The notes beneath the pieces are model-generated. The model had not been told where the DNA came from. It saw only the letters and a program-made list of their open reading frames with translations, and did not search any database. Source: an uncultured bacterium (lineage in GTDB: Bacteria; Bacteroidota; Bacteroidia; Bacteroidales; Bacteroidaceae). Taken from it: DNA of 64,000 bases. The stretch spans positions 62,001 through 126,000 of the forward strand of contig CAJMMQ010000001.1 of NCBI GenBank assembly GCA_905214625.1, given 5' to 3'. Positions 7,391 to 14,879 of this stretch are shown in pieces; position 1 is the stretch's first letter; each line of letters opens with the position of its first letter. A program made the position numbers and the translations under genes.

Positions 7391-9910
7391 TTATTTGCCG
7401 CCGGAACCGTTACCTCCGCCTTTCACGTCGTCGTTGCTTATCGAGCGTGCAGCCTTCTTGACGCTTGCCTTCAGCTCGCCTAAGCGGTAGTTGACGCTGA
7501 TGCCGAAGCGCTGGTTGTCGTATTTAGAAACAGACTTCTGTATGAAGTCGGCACTCGACATGGTGTTCTTATACTCCATGTATTTTTTTAGGAAGTTGCT
7601 GGCAAAGGCTGATATGGTTAGCCGTTTCTTGAGGAACGACTTGTTTATGTTTATGCCGTAGCTGGTGTAGCTCGTGCCGCGTCCCTGCAGCGTGATGCCC
7701 GGTGTCATCGTGAACACGTTGAGGCTTATGCGCCATTCCTTGGGCAGCGACTGCTGTATGCCTCCCGACAGATACATGTTCCAGCCTCTGTTGCTGAGGT
7801 CTTTGCCGTCGGAGAAGTATTGCCACTGCCCGTTCATGTTGGCATAAATTCTGGTGCTCTTTGTCGCGCTCCAATTTACGTATGCGCTCAAGGCAGCCGA
7901 CCGCGTTTTGCCGATGTTCTCGTAAGTGGAGTAGAGCACATCCTTGCCTGTTGGGTTCTGCAGTCCGGCAATGCTGTTGTCGTTCACCATTGTCGTCAGT
8001 CGTTCTATGCTGTTGTTGGTGAACGAGTAACGCATTGAGAGGTTAAGGCTCAGCTTTGACGTAAAGTTGCTGTAGCCGATGTTGAACGAGTGGCTCTTTT
8101 CGCTTTCCAGGTTAGAGTTGCCTTGACTTATGTTTGACGGGTCTGTATTGTTGATATATGGGTTCAGATACCATATTCCGGGTCGGTATATGCGCATGCT
8201 GTAGCCCAGTTTTAGATTAGACATGTCTGTAAGTTTATACCCTATTGTGGCCGAGGGCACGAGGTCGTTAAAGTGTTTTCTGAAATCGTCGCCCTGTCCC
8301 AGCAGATATTTCACGTCCTGTATGGTGTGCTCATATCTTGCGCCGAGCCGTCCCGACCATTTCTTCACCTTTATCTTATATCCCAGATAAGCCGCAATGA
8401 TGTCGTTCTCGTGTTTATAGTGCGAGCTTTGTTCCGTGTCGTAGGTATATTCGCCGCCGTCTTCGGCAGGCTTTATGTATCGGTCGTTCTCCGCGCTGTT
8501 GTTTCTTATTATATACTTCATTCCGCCCTCTATGGTGTGCATCTTGCCTATGGGCGTGGTGTAGTCAGCCTGAAACGTTTGCTCGGTTGTCCTTTCTGAG
8601 TTGTCGCTGTATTGGTTTTCAAGTCGGCTGATATAGTTTTCCCATCCGTTGTCGGCACTTATTTCGTCGTAGTCGGTATAGTAGTCGTTCGTGTCTGGGT
8701 TGGTGTTTATTTTGTACGACAGCGTCAGCATGCGGTCTTTTACCTTGAAGAGTCTCTGATAGTCGATGCCGCCGTCAATTGATTTCCATGAAGAGTTGTT
8801 TCTTCCCATGGCAGAGTAGCCGTATAGGGTGTGTCCGTCCATCGGGCTCGTTCCTGTCATTTCCGACATGCTGTTTCCCTTGTTGCCTCCGCCCCATAGG
8901 CCCAGCGACATGGTTATAAGTCTTAGCGAGTCTATTTCGTAGCTTGCCTCGATGCTTCCCGACTGAAAATTGCCGTGGCTCTTGCTTTCCGAGCTCGATA
9001 CCATGTTTGATGCATCGGGGCTTATGTTTTCTTCTGTAACCGTCCGCGAGCTTTCGCTGTAGCCAGTCCTGTTGCCGTCGTAGTTATAGTTATAGCGTGC
9101 GCTCACTGTCAGCTTGCCCGACTTTATCGTGCCAAACAGGCTGCCTCCGGCTCCGCGGTTGCTCACGTTGCCGCCCAGGGTGAGCGTGTAACCCTCAAAA
9201 CCGCTGCCTATAGTTACTATGTTGAGTATGCCGCCCACGCCTTCAGCGTCGTATTTTGGCCCCGGGTCGGTTATCACCTCAATCTTTTTTATGCTGTTTG
9301 CCGGCATGCTTTTCAGCACGTCTTTAGGATTCTTTGTCATCATGTTGTTGGGCCGTCCGTTAACGTAGACCTTGAACGAGCTGCTGCCGTTTACGGTTAT
9401 GTTGTCTTCGCCGTCCACTGTTACAAGCGGCACCTTGCGAAGCATCTCTATTATAGAATTTGATTTTGAGTCGGGGTCCGACTCTATGTCGTATTCAATT
9501 TTGTCTATGTCAGCTTTCACCAGCGGTTTCTGCATCACTATCTCCACGCCCTCCAGTTCGTTCTTGGCGTCGGTTATGTAGAGTGTTCCAAGGTCAATGG
9601 TCTTTTCGCTCCCTTTCACGCTGAAGTTTTTTACTATAGCCTTGCGCCCCATTGAACTTATGGTGATTACAAAGTTTCCCTTGCCGTTAACCTTCTCGCT
9701 GAAGCTGCCGTCCTTTTTTGTAACTGCCATCTTTACGGCCTTTCCCGGCTTTTCTTTTTTCGCAATGCTTATGGTGGCGTATGGTTCGCCCTCATTGCTT
9801 ACAGAATCGGTAACTATTCCCTTAACGGTGAATGCGTAGTTGGCATCTTGTCCCACAGCGGCTGGTATTGCTGCAATCAGTGACAAGACGATGATCAAAA
9901 TTGTTTTCAT
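7391..9910 (-). CDS. Outer-membrane beta-barrel protein, TonB-receptor-like, with carboxypeptidase-regulatory domain
   Basis: This 839-residue protein has a signal peptide ending near AAVGQ. A carboxypeptidase regulatory-like domain follows at about residues 27-110 (VKGIVTDSVSNEGEPYATIS). A plug-like domain spans about 130-235 (IEYDIESDPDSKSNSIIEML, INVNG-type loop, ITDPGPKYDAEGVGGILNIV). A large C-terminal barrel with many Tyr/Asn-rich strands completes it. The pattern fits the outer membrane protein beta-barrel family OMP_b-brl_3 rather than SusC, and no susD follows. The last residues form a Gly-rich tail (GGGNGSGGK) instead of the aromatic end usual for barrels. The substrate is unknown. 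Confidence 0.85.
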   Translation of the reverse strand: MKTILIIVLSLIAAIPAAVGQDANYAFTVKGIVTDSVSNEGEPYATISIAKKEKPGKAVKMAVTKKDGSFSEKVNGKGNFVITISSMGRKAIVKNFSVKGSEKTIDLGTLYITDAKNELEGVEIVMQKPLVKADIDKIEYDIESDPDSKSNSIIEMLRKVPLVTVDGEDNITVNGSSSFKVYVNGRPNNMMTKNPKDVLKSMPANSIKKIEVITDPGPKYDAEGVGGILNIVTIGSGFEGYTLTLGGNVSNRGAGGSLFGTIKSGKLTVSARYNYNYDGNRTGYSESSRTVTEENISPDASNMVSSSESKSHGNFQSGSIEASYEIDSLRLITMSLGLWGGGNKGNSMSEMTGTSPMDGHTLYGYSAMGRNNSSWKSIDGGIDYQRLFKVKDRMLTLSYKINTNPDTNDYYTDYDEISADNGWENYISRLENQYSDNSERTTEQTFQADYTTPIGKMHTIEGGMKYIIRNNSAENDRYIKPAEDGGEYTYDTEQSSHYKHENDIIAAYLGYKIKVKKWSGRLGARYEHTIQDVKYLLGQGDDFRKHFNDLVPSATIGYKLTDMSNLKLGYSMRIYRPGIWYLNPYINNTDPSNISQGNSNLESEKSHSFNIGYSNFTSKLSLNLSMRYSFTNNSIERLTTMVNDNSIAGLQNPTGKDVLYSTYENIGKTRSAALSAYVNWSATKSTRIYANMNGQWQYFSDGKDLSNRGWNMYLSGGIQQSLPKEWRISLNVFTMTPGITLQGRGTSYTSYGININKSFLKKRLTISAFASNFLKKYMEYKNTMSSADFIQKSVSKYDNQRFGISVNYRLGELKASVKKAARSISNDDVKGGGNGSGGK

Positions 9911-10267
9911 AACAGGTTTTCATTTTTAATATTCTGCAAAGTAACTAACAATATTAGTTATGTGCAAGTGTGACGTGTTAATAAAACAAAATATGGGCGG
10001 TTTTAGTCGTAAACGTTTTCGTCTTGACAGTTAAATGTTGACAAATCGTTGTTTAGTGCTTTATGCCTTTATTGATGTGTGCTTTTCTCTGCATCCGCGC
10101 TCTCCGCATCGGTTTGCGGAGGGTGCGGATTGGCTATATGCATCAAGCCCCCGGCCTATGTCAAGGTCAGGGGCTTGTTGTATGTGGTGTGGCTTGCTGC
10201 CGTATGCTTGCTGCATAATGCGCCTTGCTGCGCAGTGACGGTCAGGTCGTAGAGCCTTCGACTGCTG
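9911..10267. other. Intergenic region with two GC-rich hairpins
   Basis: No gene was found. Bases 10093-10130 fold into a stem in which ATCCGC pairs with GCGGAT outside and CTCCGC with GCGGAG inside. Bases 10144-10151 (CAAGCCCC) pair with 10170-10177 (GGGGCTTG). An inverted repeat AACTAA/TTAGTT lies at 9943-9959, just upstream of the barrel gene. The hairpins could be terminators or parts of a small RNA. Confidence 0.45.
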
Positions 10268-10465
10268 TCAGTACCTGTAATCGTGTGGCGGTTTTTCTTT
10301 CTTCGGCGGTTTCGGGTGTTTCGGCTTTTTCTCCTTCGGCGGTTTTGGCGGTTTTGGCCCCGGATGCTCCGGATGCGGTCCGTGCGGTGGCCGTGGCGTT
10401 ACGCATGATGTTGTGCCGAAGCCTATAAACAGTGCGATTGTAGCTATTAATATTATCTTTCTCAT
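10268..10465 (-). CDS. Tiny proline/lysine/histidine-rich lipoprotein
   Basis: This is a 65-residue protein. It has a lipoprotein signal peptide with a likely lipobox (GTTSC, Cys21), so the mature part is about 45 residues. That part is almost only Pro, Lys and His in PKPP and KEKKP repeats (HPGPKPPKPPKEKKPKHPKP), ending HDYRY. It should be a short, stiff, positively charged rod anchored to a membrane, perhaps spanning the periplasm or binding the wall or metals through His. It sits downstream of the GH51 gene on the same strand. The clean signal and lipobox argue that this frame, not the overlapping plus-strand frame, is the real one. Confidence 0.65.
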   Translation of the reverse strand: MRKIILIATIALFIGFGTTSCVTPRPPHGPHPEHPGPKPPKPPKEKKPKHPKPPKKEKPPHDYRY

Positions 10466-10587
10466 GGTAAAAGCTTTTTGTGGTTATTTATTATATAAGA
10501 CGTTTCCGGTGTCTGTTGGTTTAATACTGCACATGAAAACGGATAAAAAACATGAAACACCGCCCTGCATAATATCCCTGTATATGC

Positions 10588-10632
10588 CGGCAGGCAGCAG
10601 CCGGATTGTGGGATCCTGACCGTTGCCTGCCG
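10588..10632 (-). terminator. Hairpin downstream of the GH51 gene
   Basis: CGGCAGGCA (10588-10596) pairs perfectly with TGCCTGCCG (10624-10632) across a 27-base loop. It lies about 70 bases after the GH51 stop, before the small lipoprotein gene. There is no long T tract, so termination is only likely. Confidence 0.4.
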
Positions 10633-10699
10633 TTTCTATGTCATGCCTGTCATGTTGCCGTGTCTTTTTATACATAATCGGGCACACAACTGTCATGGC

Positions 10700-12673
10700 T
10701 TATTTCTTTATCCTGTAGAGCTTGAAGGTCATCGGAGCTATCTCATCCTCCAGTACAGTGTTCTTCTTGCCGGCCTTACATGTCAGCGTGCTTGTCTTCG
10801 GCGTAATCTTCTCAGGCTCCTCAAGGTTATTCTCGGCGTTCATGTCGTTGCATGTCAGCGTTGTTACATTCGCCGTCTTTTCACCCTTCATGCCTTTAAG
10901 GTTTACGCTCACGGGCTGCGCGGTCTTGCTTGTGTTTATAATCTTCACTATAACCGAGCCGTCGCCGTTGTCGGCTACTGCGCTGGCAAAGAGTCCGCTC
11001 TGTCCTTCCTGTCCGGCTACAGGCTTGCCGTCCATGGTGAGCTTTAGTACGTTGGTGCCCTTGTTGCAGGCATACATCTGCTGCACATAGTAGCTGACCG
11101 ACTTGAACATGCGTGCGTTGTCGAACCATATAAGGTCGGGGCGCCACTGCCATGCCCCAACGCGTGCAAAAAGCGGCGCGTATGTAGCCATGTGCACTAT
11201 GTCGGCGTTGCGCTCCAGTCCTGTCATGAAGGCGGCCTCACAGAGCGATGTCTCATAGTGATTCCATTTCTTGCCGTCTCCGTGGCATGCATATTCGCCG
11301 GCAAACACCTTCGGTCCCTTGCGGCTGTAGGTGTCGTATCTCAGTCCGTTGCTCAGGAACCATTTTTCCGATTTGTAGTAGTGCTCGTCCACAAGGTCGG
11401 CCCCTGTCTCTCTCATGGCTTTCCATCCGTGCTCAAACGACTCTCCATCGGGCGCCGGGCCGCTTGTGCCTATTATCTTTATTTCGGGATATTTCTCGCG
11501 TATGGATTTTACGAACGGCTTGAGGCGCTTGAAGTACGGCTCCTCCCACTGTTCGTTGCCTATAGCTATATATTTAAGGTTGAACGGTGCGGGGTGGCCC
11601 ATCTCGGCGCGCTTGCGTCCCCATGTGGTGGTTGTGTCGCCGTTGGCAAACTCAATGAGGTCGAGACAGTCCTGGATATAAGGCTGCAGCTCGTCTACAG
11701 CTACGTGCGCACTCTCGTTGTTGTTCTGAAACTGGCACACCATACCCACGTTGAGCACGGGCAGCGGTTCTGCGCCAATGTCCTCGGACAGCTGGAAATA
11801 TTCAAAGAAACCAAGTCCGTAGCTCTGATAGTAGTCAGGGCTGAAGCGGTTTTTCATCACATACTGCCAGCGGTTCTCGTTCAGCGGGCGATTTTCCACG
11901 GGGCCGATAGTGTTTTTCCATTGATAGCGCGTGTTGAGGTCGGCTCCCTCAACGATACATCCGCCCGGAAAGCGGAATACGCCCGGATGCAGGTCGGCCA
12001 ACGCCTGTGCCAGGTCGGCTCTCATGCCGTTCTTGCGCTGCTTGAATGTGTTTACCGGGAACAGGCTAACGTGCTCCAGGCACACGGGTGCCGTGCCGTT
12101 CATTATTATGCGCAGGCTGGCTTTGTTGTCGTCTTTAGGCGACTTTAGTACAAGCTCATACTTCTTCCATTCTCCCGATGTTATCTTTATTTCTTGCGAC
12201 ACAAAGTCCTGCGGGTCGTTGTCGGTCAGCTGGTCAATAAGCTGCACCTGTATGCTGGCCTGTCCCTCCGGGGCCTTGGCCCACACGCTGAATCTGTAGC
12301 TCTCGCCCTTACGGAGACTTATGCCGTCGTAGCCCTCGTTCTGTATGCCGCTCAGACGGTCGCGGTGGCCGGGATATGCCAGCACTACGTAGTGCGGACA
12401 GCGTTCAAAGGGACCGTCGTCTTTCACCGTAACATTGCCGAATGACGTCCAGCCCATAAGGCTCTGCGGAAACTCGAACGAGCGGTTCTTCACCAGCTCG
12501 GCATACAGGCCGCCGTCGGCCCCATAGTTGATGTCTTCAAAAAAGATTCCATACATAGTGTTCTGTATGGGCGCGCCTTTTTTGCCCGTGTCTACGTTCA
12601 TTACACGGGTTTGCGCAAACGAGGCCAACGCCGACGAAAGCGCCATAGCCCCTGCAATAAGTTTTATGTTCAT
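10700..12673 (-). CDS. Secreted GH51 alpha-L-arabinofuranosidase
   Basis: This 657-residue glycosidase would release terminal arabinose from arabinoxylan or arabinan. The signal peptide is MNIKLIAGAMALSSALASFAQ. A carbohydrate-binding-type beta-sandwich lies at about residues 60-210, followed by the GH51 TIM barrel. The likely acid/base is Glu374 in GNEQWEEPY and the likely nucleophile Glu460 in FAGEYACH; other hallmarks are FRFPGGCIVEG and the C-terminal beta-sandwich. The frame could be opened 13 codons upstream (12712), but that position lies inside the -7 promoter box, so 12673 is chosen. The secreted GH43 enzyme at 59638 could act on the same polymers, although it is 47 kb away. Confidence 0.93.
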   Translation of the reverse strand: MNIKLIAGAMALSSALASFAQTRVMNVDTGKKGAPIQNTMYGIFFEDINYGADGGLYAELVKNRSFEFPQSLMGWTSFGNVTVKDDGPFERCPHYVVLAYPGHRDRLSGIQNEGYDGISLRKGESYRFSVWAKAPEGQASIQVQLIDQLTDNDPQDFVSQEIKITSGEWKKYELVLKSPKDDNKASLRIIMNGTAPVCLEHVSLFPVNTFKQRKNGMRADLAQALADLHPGVFRFPGGCIVEGADLNTRYQWKNTIGPVENRPLNENRWQYVMKNRFSPDYYQSYGLGFFEYFQLSEDIGAEPLPVLNVGMVCQFQNNNESAHVAVDELQPYIQDCLDLIEFANGDTTTTWGRKRAEMGHPAPFNLKYIAIGNEQWEEPYFKRLKPFVKSIREKYPEIKIIGTSGPAPDGESFEHGWKAMRETGADLVDEHYYKSEKWFLSNGLRYDTYSRKGPKVFAGEYACHGDGKKWNHYETSLCEAAFMTGLERNADIVHMATYAPLFARVGAWQWRPDLIWFDNARMFKSVSYYVQQMYACNKGTNVLKLTMDGKPVAGQEGQSGLFASAVADNGDGSVIVKIINTSKTAQPVSVNLKGMKGEKTANVTTLTCNDMNAENNLEEPEKITPKTSTLTCKAGKKNTVLEDEIAPMTFKLYRIKK

Positions 12674-12709
12674 GTTGTAATGCGTATTATGTTTAAGTTT
12701 TCTGTTTTG

Positions 12710-12742
12710 CAAAAATAGTCAAAAATATTTTATTATAGCAAA
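12710..12742 (-). promoter_or_regulatory. Promoter of the GH51 gene
   Basis: Read on the minus strand, TTTG (12742-12739) and TATTTTTG (12717-12710) are 21 bases apart. A second overlapping TATTTTTG occupies 12727-12720. The box lies 37 bases before the chosen start codon. Confidence 0.55.
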
Positions 12743-12791
12743 AAACATAGTAAAAAGCGCATTTATCACGTATGTTTCCTGCGCTTTTGGC

Positions 12792-14171
12792 CTACCGGCA
12801 GGCCGTCATGGCGTGAGCGGCATTGCCCCTGCGGGCATAGATGCGCCTGAGCGTCTTGCCGTAGTAGAGCATGCCCACGGCGTCGGCCACAGCCCATCCT
12901 ATAGGTATTGCCCACCATATTCCGTCTACTCCTATGCCCGGAACGGCCGACAGGGCATAGGCCAGCACCACGCGCAGACCCAGCGACACCACCGTCAGCA
13001 CCACCGACATGCCCGGCATTCTTATTGCGCGATAGTAGCCGTAGAGCAGAAACAGCACGCCTATGCCGACGTAAAATGCGCCTTCTATGCGCAGATACCT
13101 CACGCCGATGGCTATGATGTCGTGCTGCGAGCCGTCTACGAATATCATCATCAGCGGCCGTGCAAGCACAAACACCGCTGCCGACACCACCAGCGAGAAC
13201 ACCGTCGTCATCAGCATAGCCTGCCTCACTCCGCGGCGTATGCGCCCCCGTTTGGCTGCGCCGAAGTTCTGCGCCACGAAGGTTGAGAAGGCGTTGCCCA
13301 GCTCCTGCACAGGCATATATGCAAACGAATCGATTTTTACGGCAGCCGCAAATGCCGCCATCACGGCCATGCCGAAGCTGTTTACAAGGCCCTGCACCAT
13401 CAGTATGCCGAAGTTCATCACCGACTGCTGTACGCAAGTCAGCGACGAGAATGTGGCTATCTCGCCGAGCGTTGCCCGGCTTACGGCCATGTCCTTGCGG
13501 CGCGGAATCAGTTCGGGGCGCGTCTTCAGTATATAACCCGCTATGCCTATGGCTGCCGCGGCCTGAGATATGAGCGTTGCCCACGCAGCGCCCTCAATGC
13601 CGAGTCCGAAAAGCAGCACGAGAACGAGGTCGAGCACCACGTTGAGCACCACCGACGCTGCCAGCACCCACAGCGGAGTGCGGCTGTTGCCCACAGAACG
13701 CAGTAGCGACGCGCCGAAGTTGTAGACAAACGACAGTGCTATGCCACTGTATATTATCATAAGGTAGCTGCGCATCAGCGGATAAACATCAGCCGGAACG
13801 CACAGCAGGCGCAGCGTGCCGTCAATCCATATATATGCCGCTGCATTCAGCACAACGGTTATTCCGCCCGTAAGCAGCAGGCTTGCCGCCACGCTCTGCC
13901 TCAGACCTGCCATGTTGCCCTCGCCGAACTTTAGCGAGAACACCGTGCCGCTGCCCATCGACAATCCGAGCATCACTGACGTGATAAACACCATGAGCGT
14001 GTAGGCCGAGCCGACGGCCGCGAGCGCCTCGGCACCGATGAAACGCCCCACAATGAGCGTGTCGGCAATGTTGTAGCACTGCTGCATCATCGCCCCCGCC
14101 ATCATCGGCAGCGTGAAGCGCAGCAGAGTAGGTGTTATTTTTCCCCATGTAAGGTCTTCGCCGTTGTTCAT
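12792..14171 (-). CDS. MATE-family multidrug/sodium antiporter
   Basis: This 459-residue integral membrane protein has about 12 hydrophobic segments in two similar halves, the hallmark of the MATE exporters that expel cationic compounds in exchange for Na+ or H+. The N-terminal half carries FTLPMMAGAMMQQCYNIADT and VGRFIGAEALAAVGSA, which match the MatE repeat. The frame could be opened at 14198, but the -7 box ends at 14200, so transcription would start inside that extension; the next ATG (14171, MNNGEDLTWG) is chosen. No regulator is adjacent. The substrate cannot be inferred. Confidence 0.88.
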   Translation of the reverse strand: MNNGEDLTWGKITPTLLRFTLPMMAGAMMQQCYNIADTLIVGRFIGAEALAAVGSAYTLMVFITSVMLGLSMGSGTVFSLKFGEGNMAGLRQSVAASLLLTGGITVVLNAAAYIWIDGTLRLLCVPADVYPLMRSYLMIIYSGIALSFVYNFGASLLRSVGNSRTPLWVLAASVVLNVVLDLVLVLLFGLGIEGAAWATLISQAAAAIGIAGYILKTRPELIPRRKDMAVSRATLGEIATFSSLTCVQQSVMNFGILMVQGLVNSFGMAVMAAFAAAVKIDSFAYMPVQELGNAFSTFVAQNFGAAKRGRIRRGVRQAMLMTTVFSLVVSAAVFVLARPLMMIFVDGSQHDIIAIGVRYLRIEGAFYVGIGVLFLLYGYYRAIRMPGMSVVLTVVSLGLRVVLAYALSAVPGIGVDGIWWAIPIGWAVADAVGMLYYGKTLRRIYARRGNAAHAMTACR

Positions 14172-14199
14172 CTTCAGCAGTTGATTTAAAACATTCATA

Positions 14200-14207
14200 C
14201 AAAGGTA
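14200..14207 (-). promoter_or_regulatory. -7 box of the MATE gene
   Basis: TACCTTTG on the minus strand. No good -33 box was seen at the expected distance. It fixes the start at 14171 rather than 14198. Confidence 0.5.
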
Positions 14208-14879
14208 ATCAATAAAATTAAAAGTATGACGTTCTTGGATAAAAGAAAAAAGGCATATTCACAGCATTTAAATATATGGTAAAAGATCAGGACAAAAACT
14301 TTTTCTGAAATAGAAAATTGATATATAACAGATGTTAATTCATGGCGTGCTTGTTCATGATTTTATTAATATATATTTGCATTTACCTCTCTTCTTGGTC
14401 ATAAAAAGTATGGTTTTGCCTTTAAAGTTGAGGCTTTTTGCATTGCAAAAAGGCCACTCTTACATCAAAAACGCACCACTTTTGACCGGTAAACGGCCGA
14501 GTAATGTTTTTTAACTTTTGCCTTTTCGCTGCGAAAGTTTTGTAAGCGCTTGTGTGTCAATAACTTAATTAAAACGGCCTAAAATGTGCATTTTTTCAGT
14601 CTGAAGACCAATCTTTGTCCGGCACCGCTGTTCTGAGAGCGTTAAGTGAACGGAAATTATCCGTTTTATTTACAAATTACAGCTGCGTATGCAATCTTGC
14701 CGGCAGATTAGGTTATAGTTACTTCATGTCTCATTATGTGTCATAAAAGTGGAAGAAGGGTAGATATGGTATTTTTGAAAATGCACGAAACACCCTAAAA
14801 TGTTAAATACTGATAAAAAGACATGCATACGATACCCATTTCGGTGCTTGGGTTGTATTAGAAGTAAAGACAAAGAATT
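14208..14879. other. Long divergent intergenic region with dispersed-repeat material
   Basis: There is no credible gene in these 670 bases; a 60-codon frame at 14332 is translated repeat DNA. Bases 14432-14570 contain TTGCATTGCAA, AAAGGCCACT and GGTAAACGGCCGAGTAA, relatives of the repeats at 3118, 40735 and 51990. No TAnnTTTG box is visible upstream of 14880, which fits control by a dedicated ECF sigma factor. Confidence 0.45.

Noticed and set aside
10225..10428. 67-codon plus-strand frame overlapping the small lipoprotein
   Set aside because: The minus-strand frame has a signal peptide and lipobox; this one is only its complement, rich in Ala and Val.
12766..13584. 272-codon minus-strand frame rich in Arg, His and Gly
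   Set aside because: It is the alternative frame of the MATE gene, whose helices and MatE motifs are clear in the other frame.
14332..14514. 60-codon plus-strand frame in the gap before the STN barrel
   Set aside because: It lies over dispersed-repeat words, has no ribosome site or family resemblance, and its composition is not coding-like.
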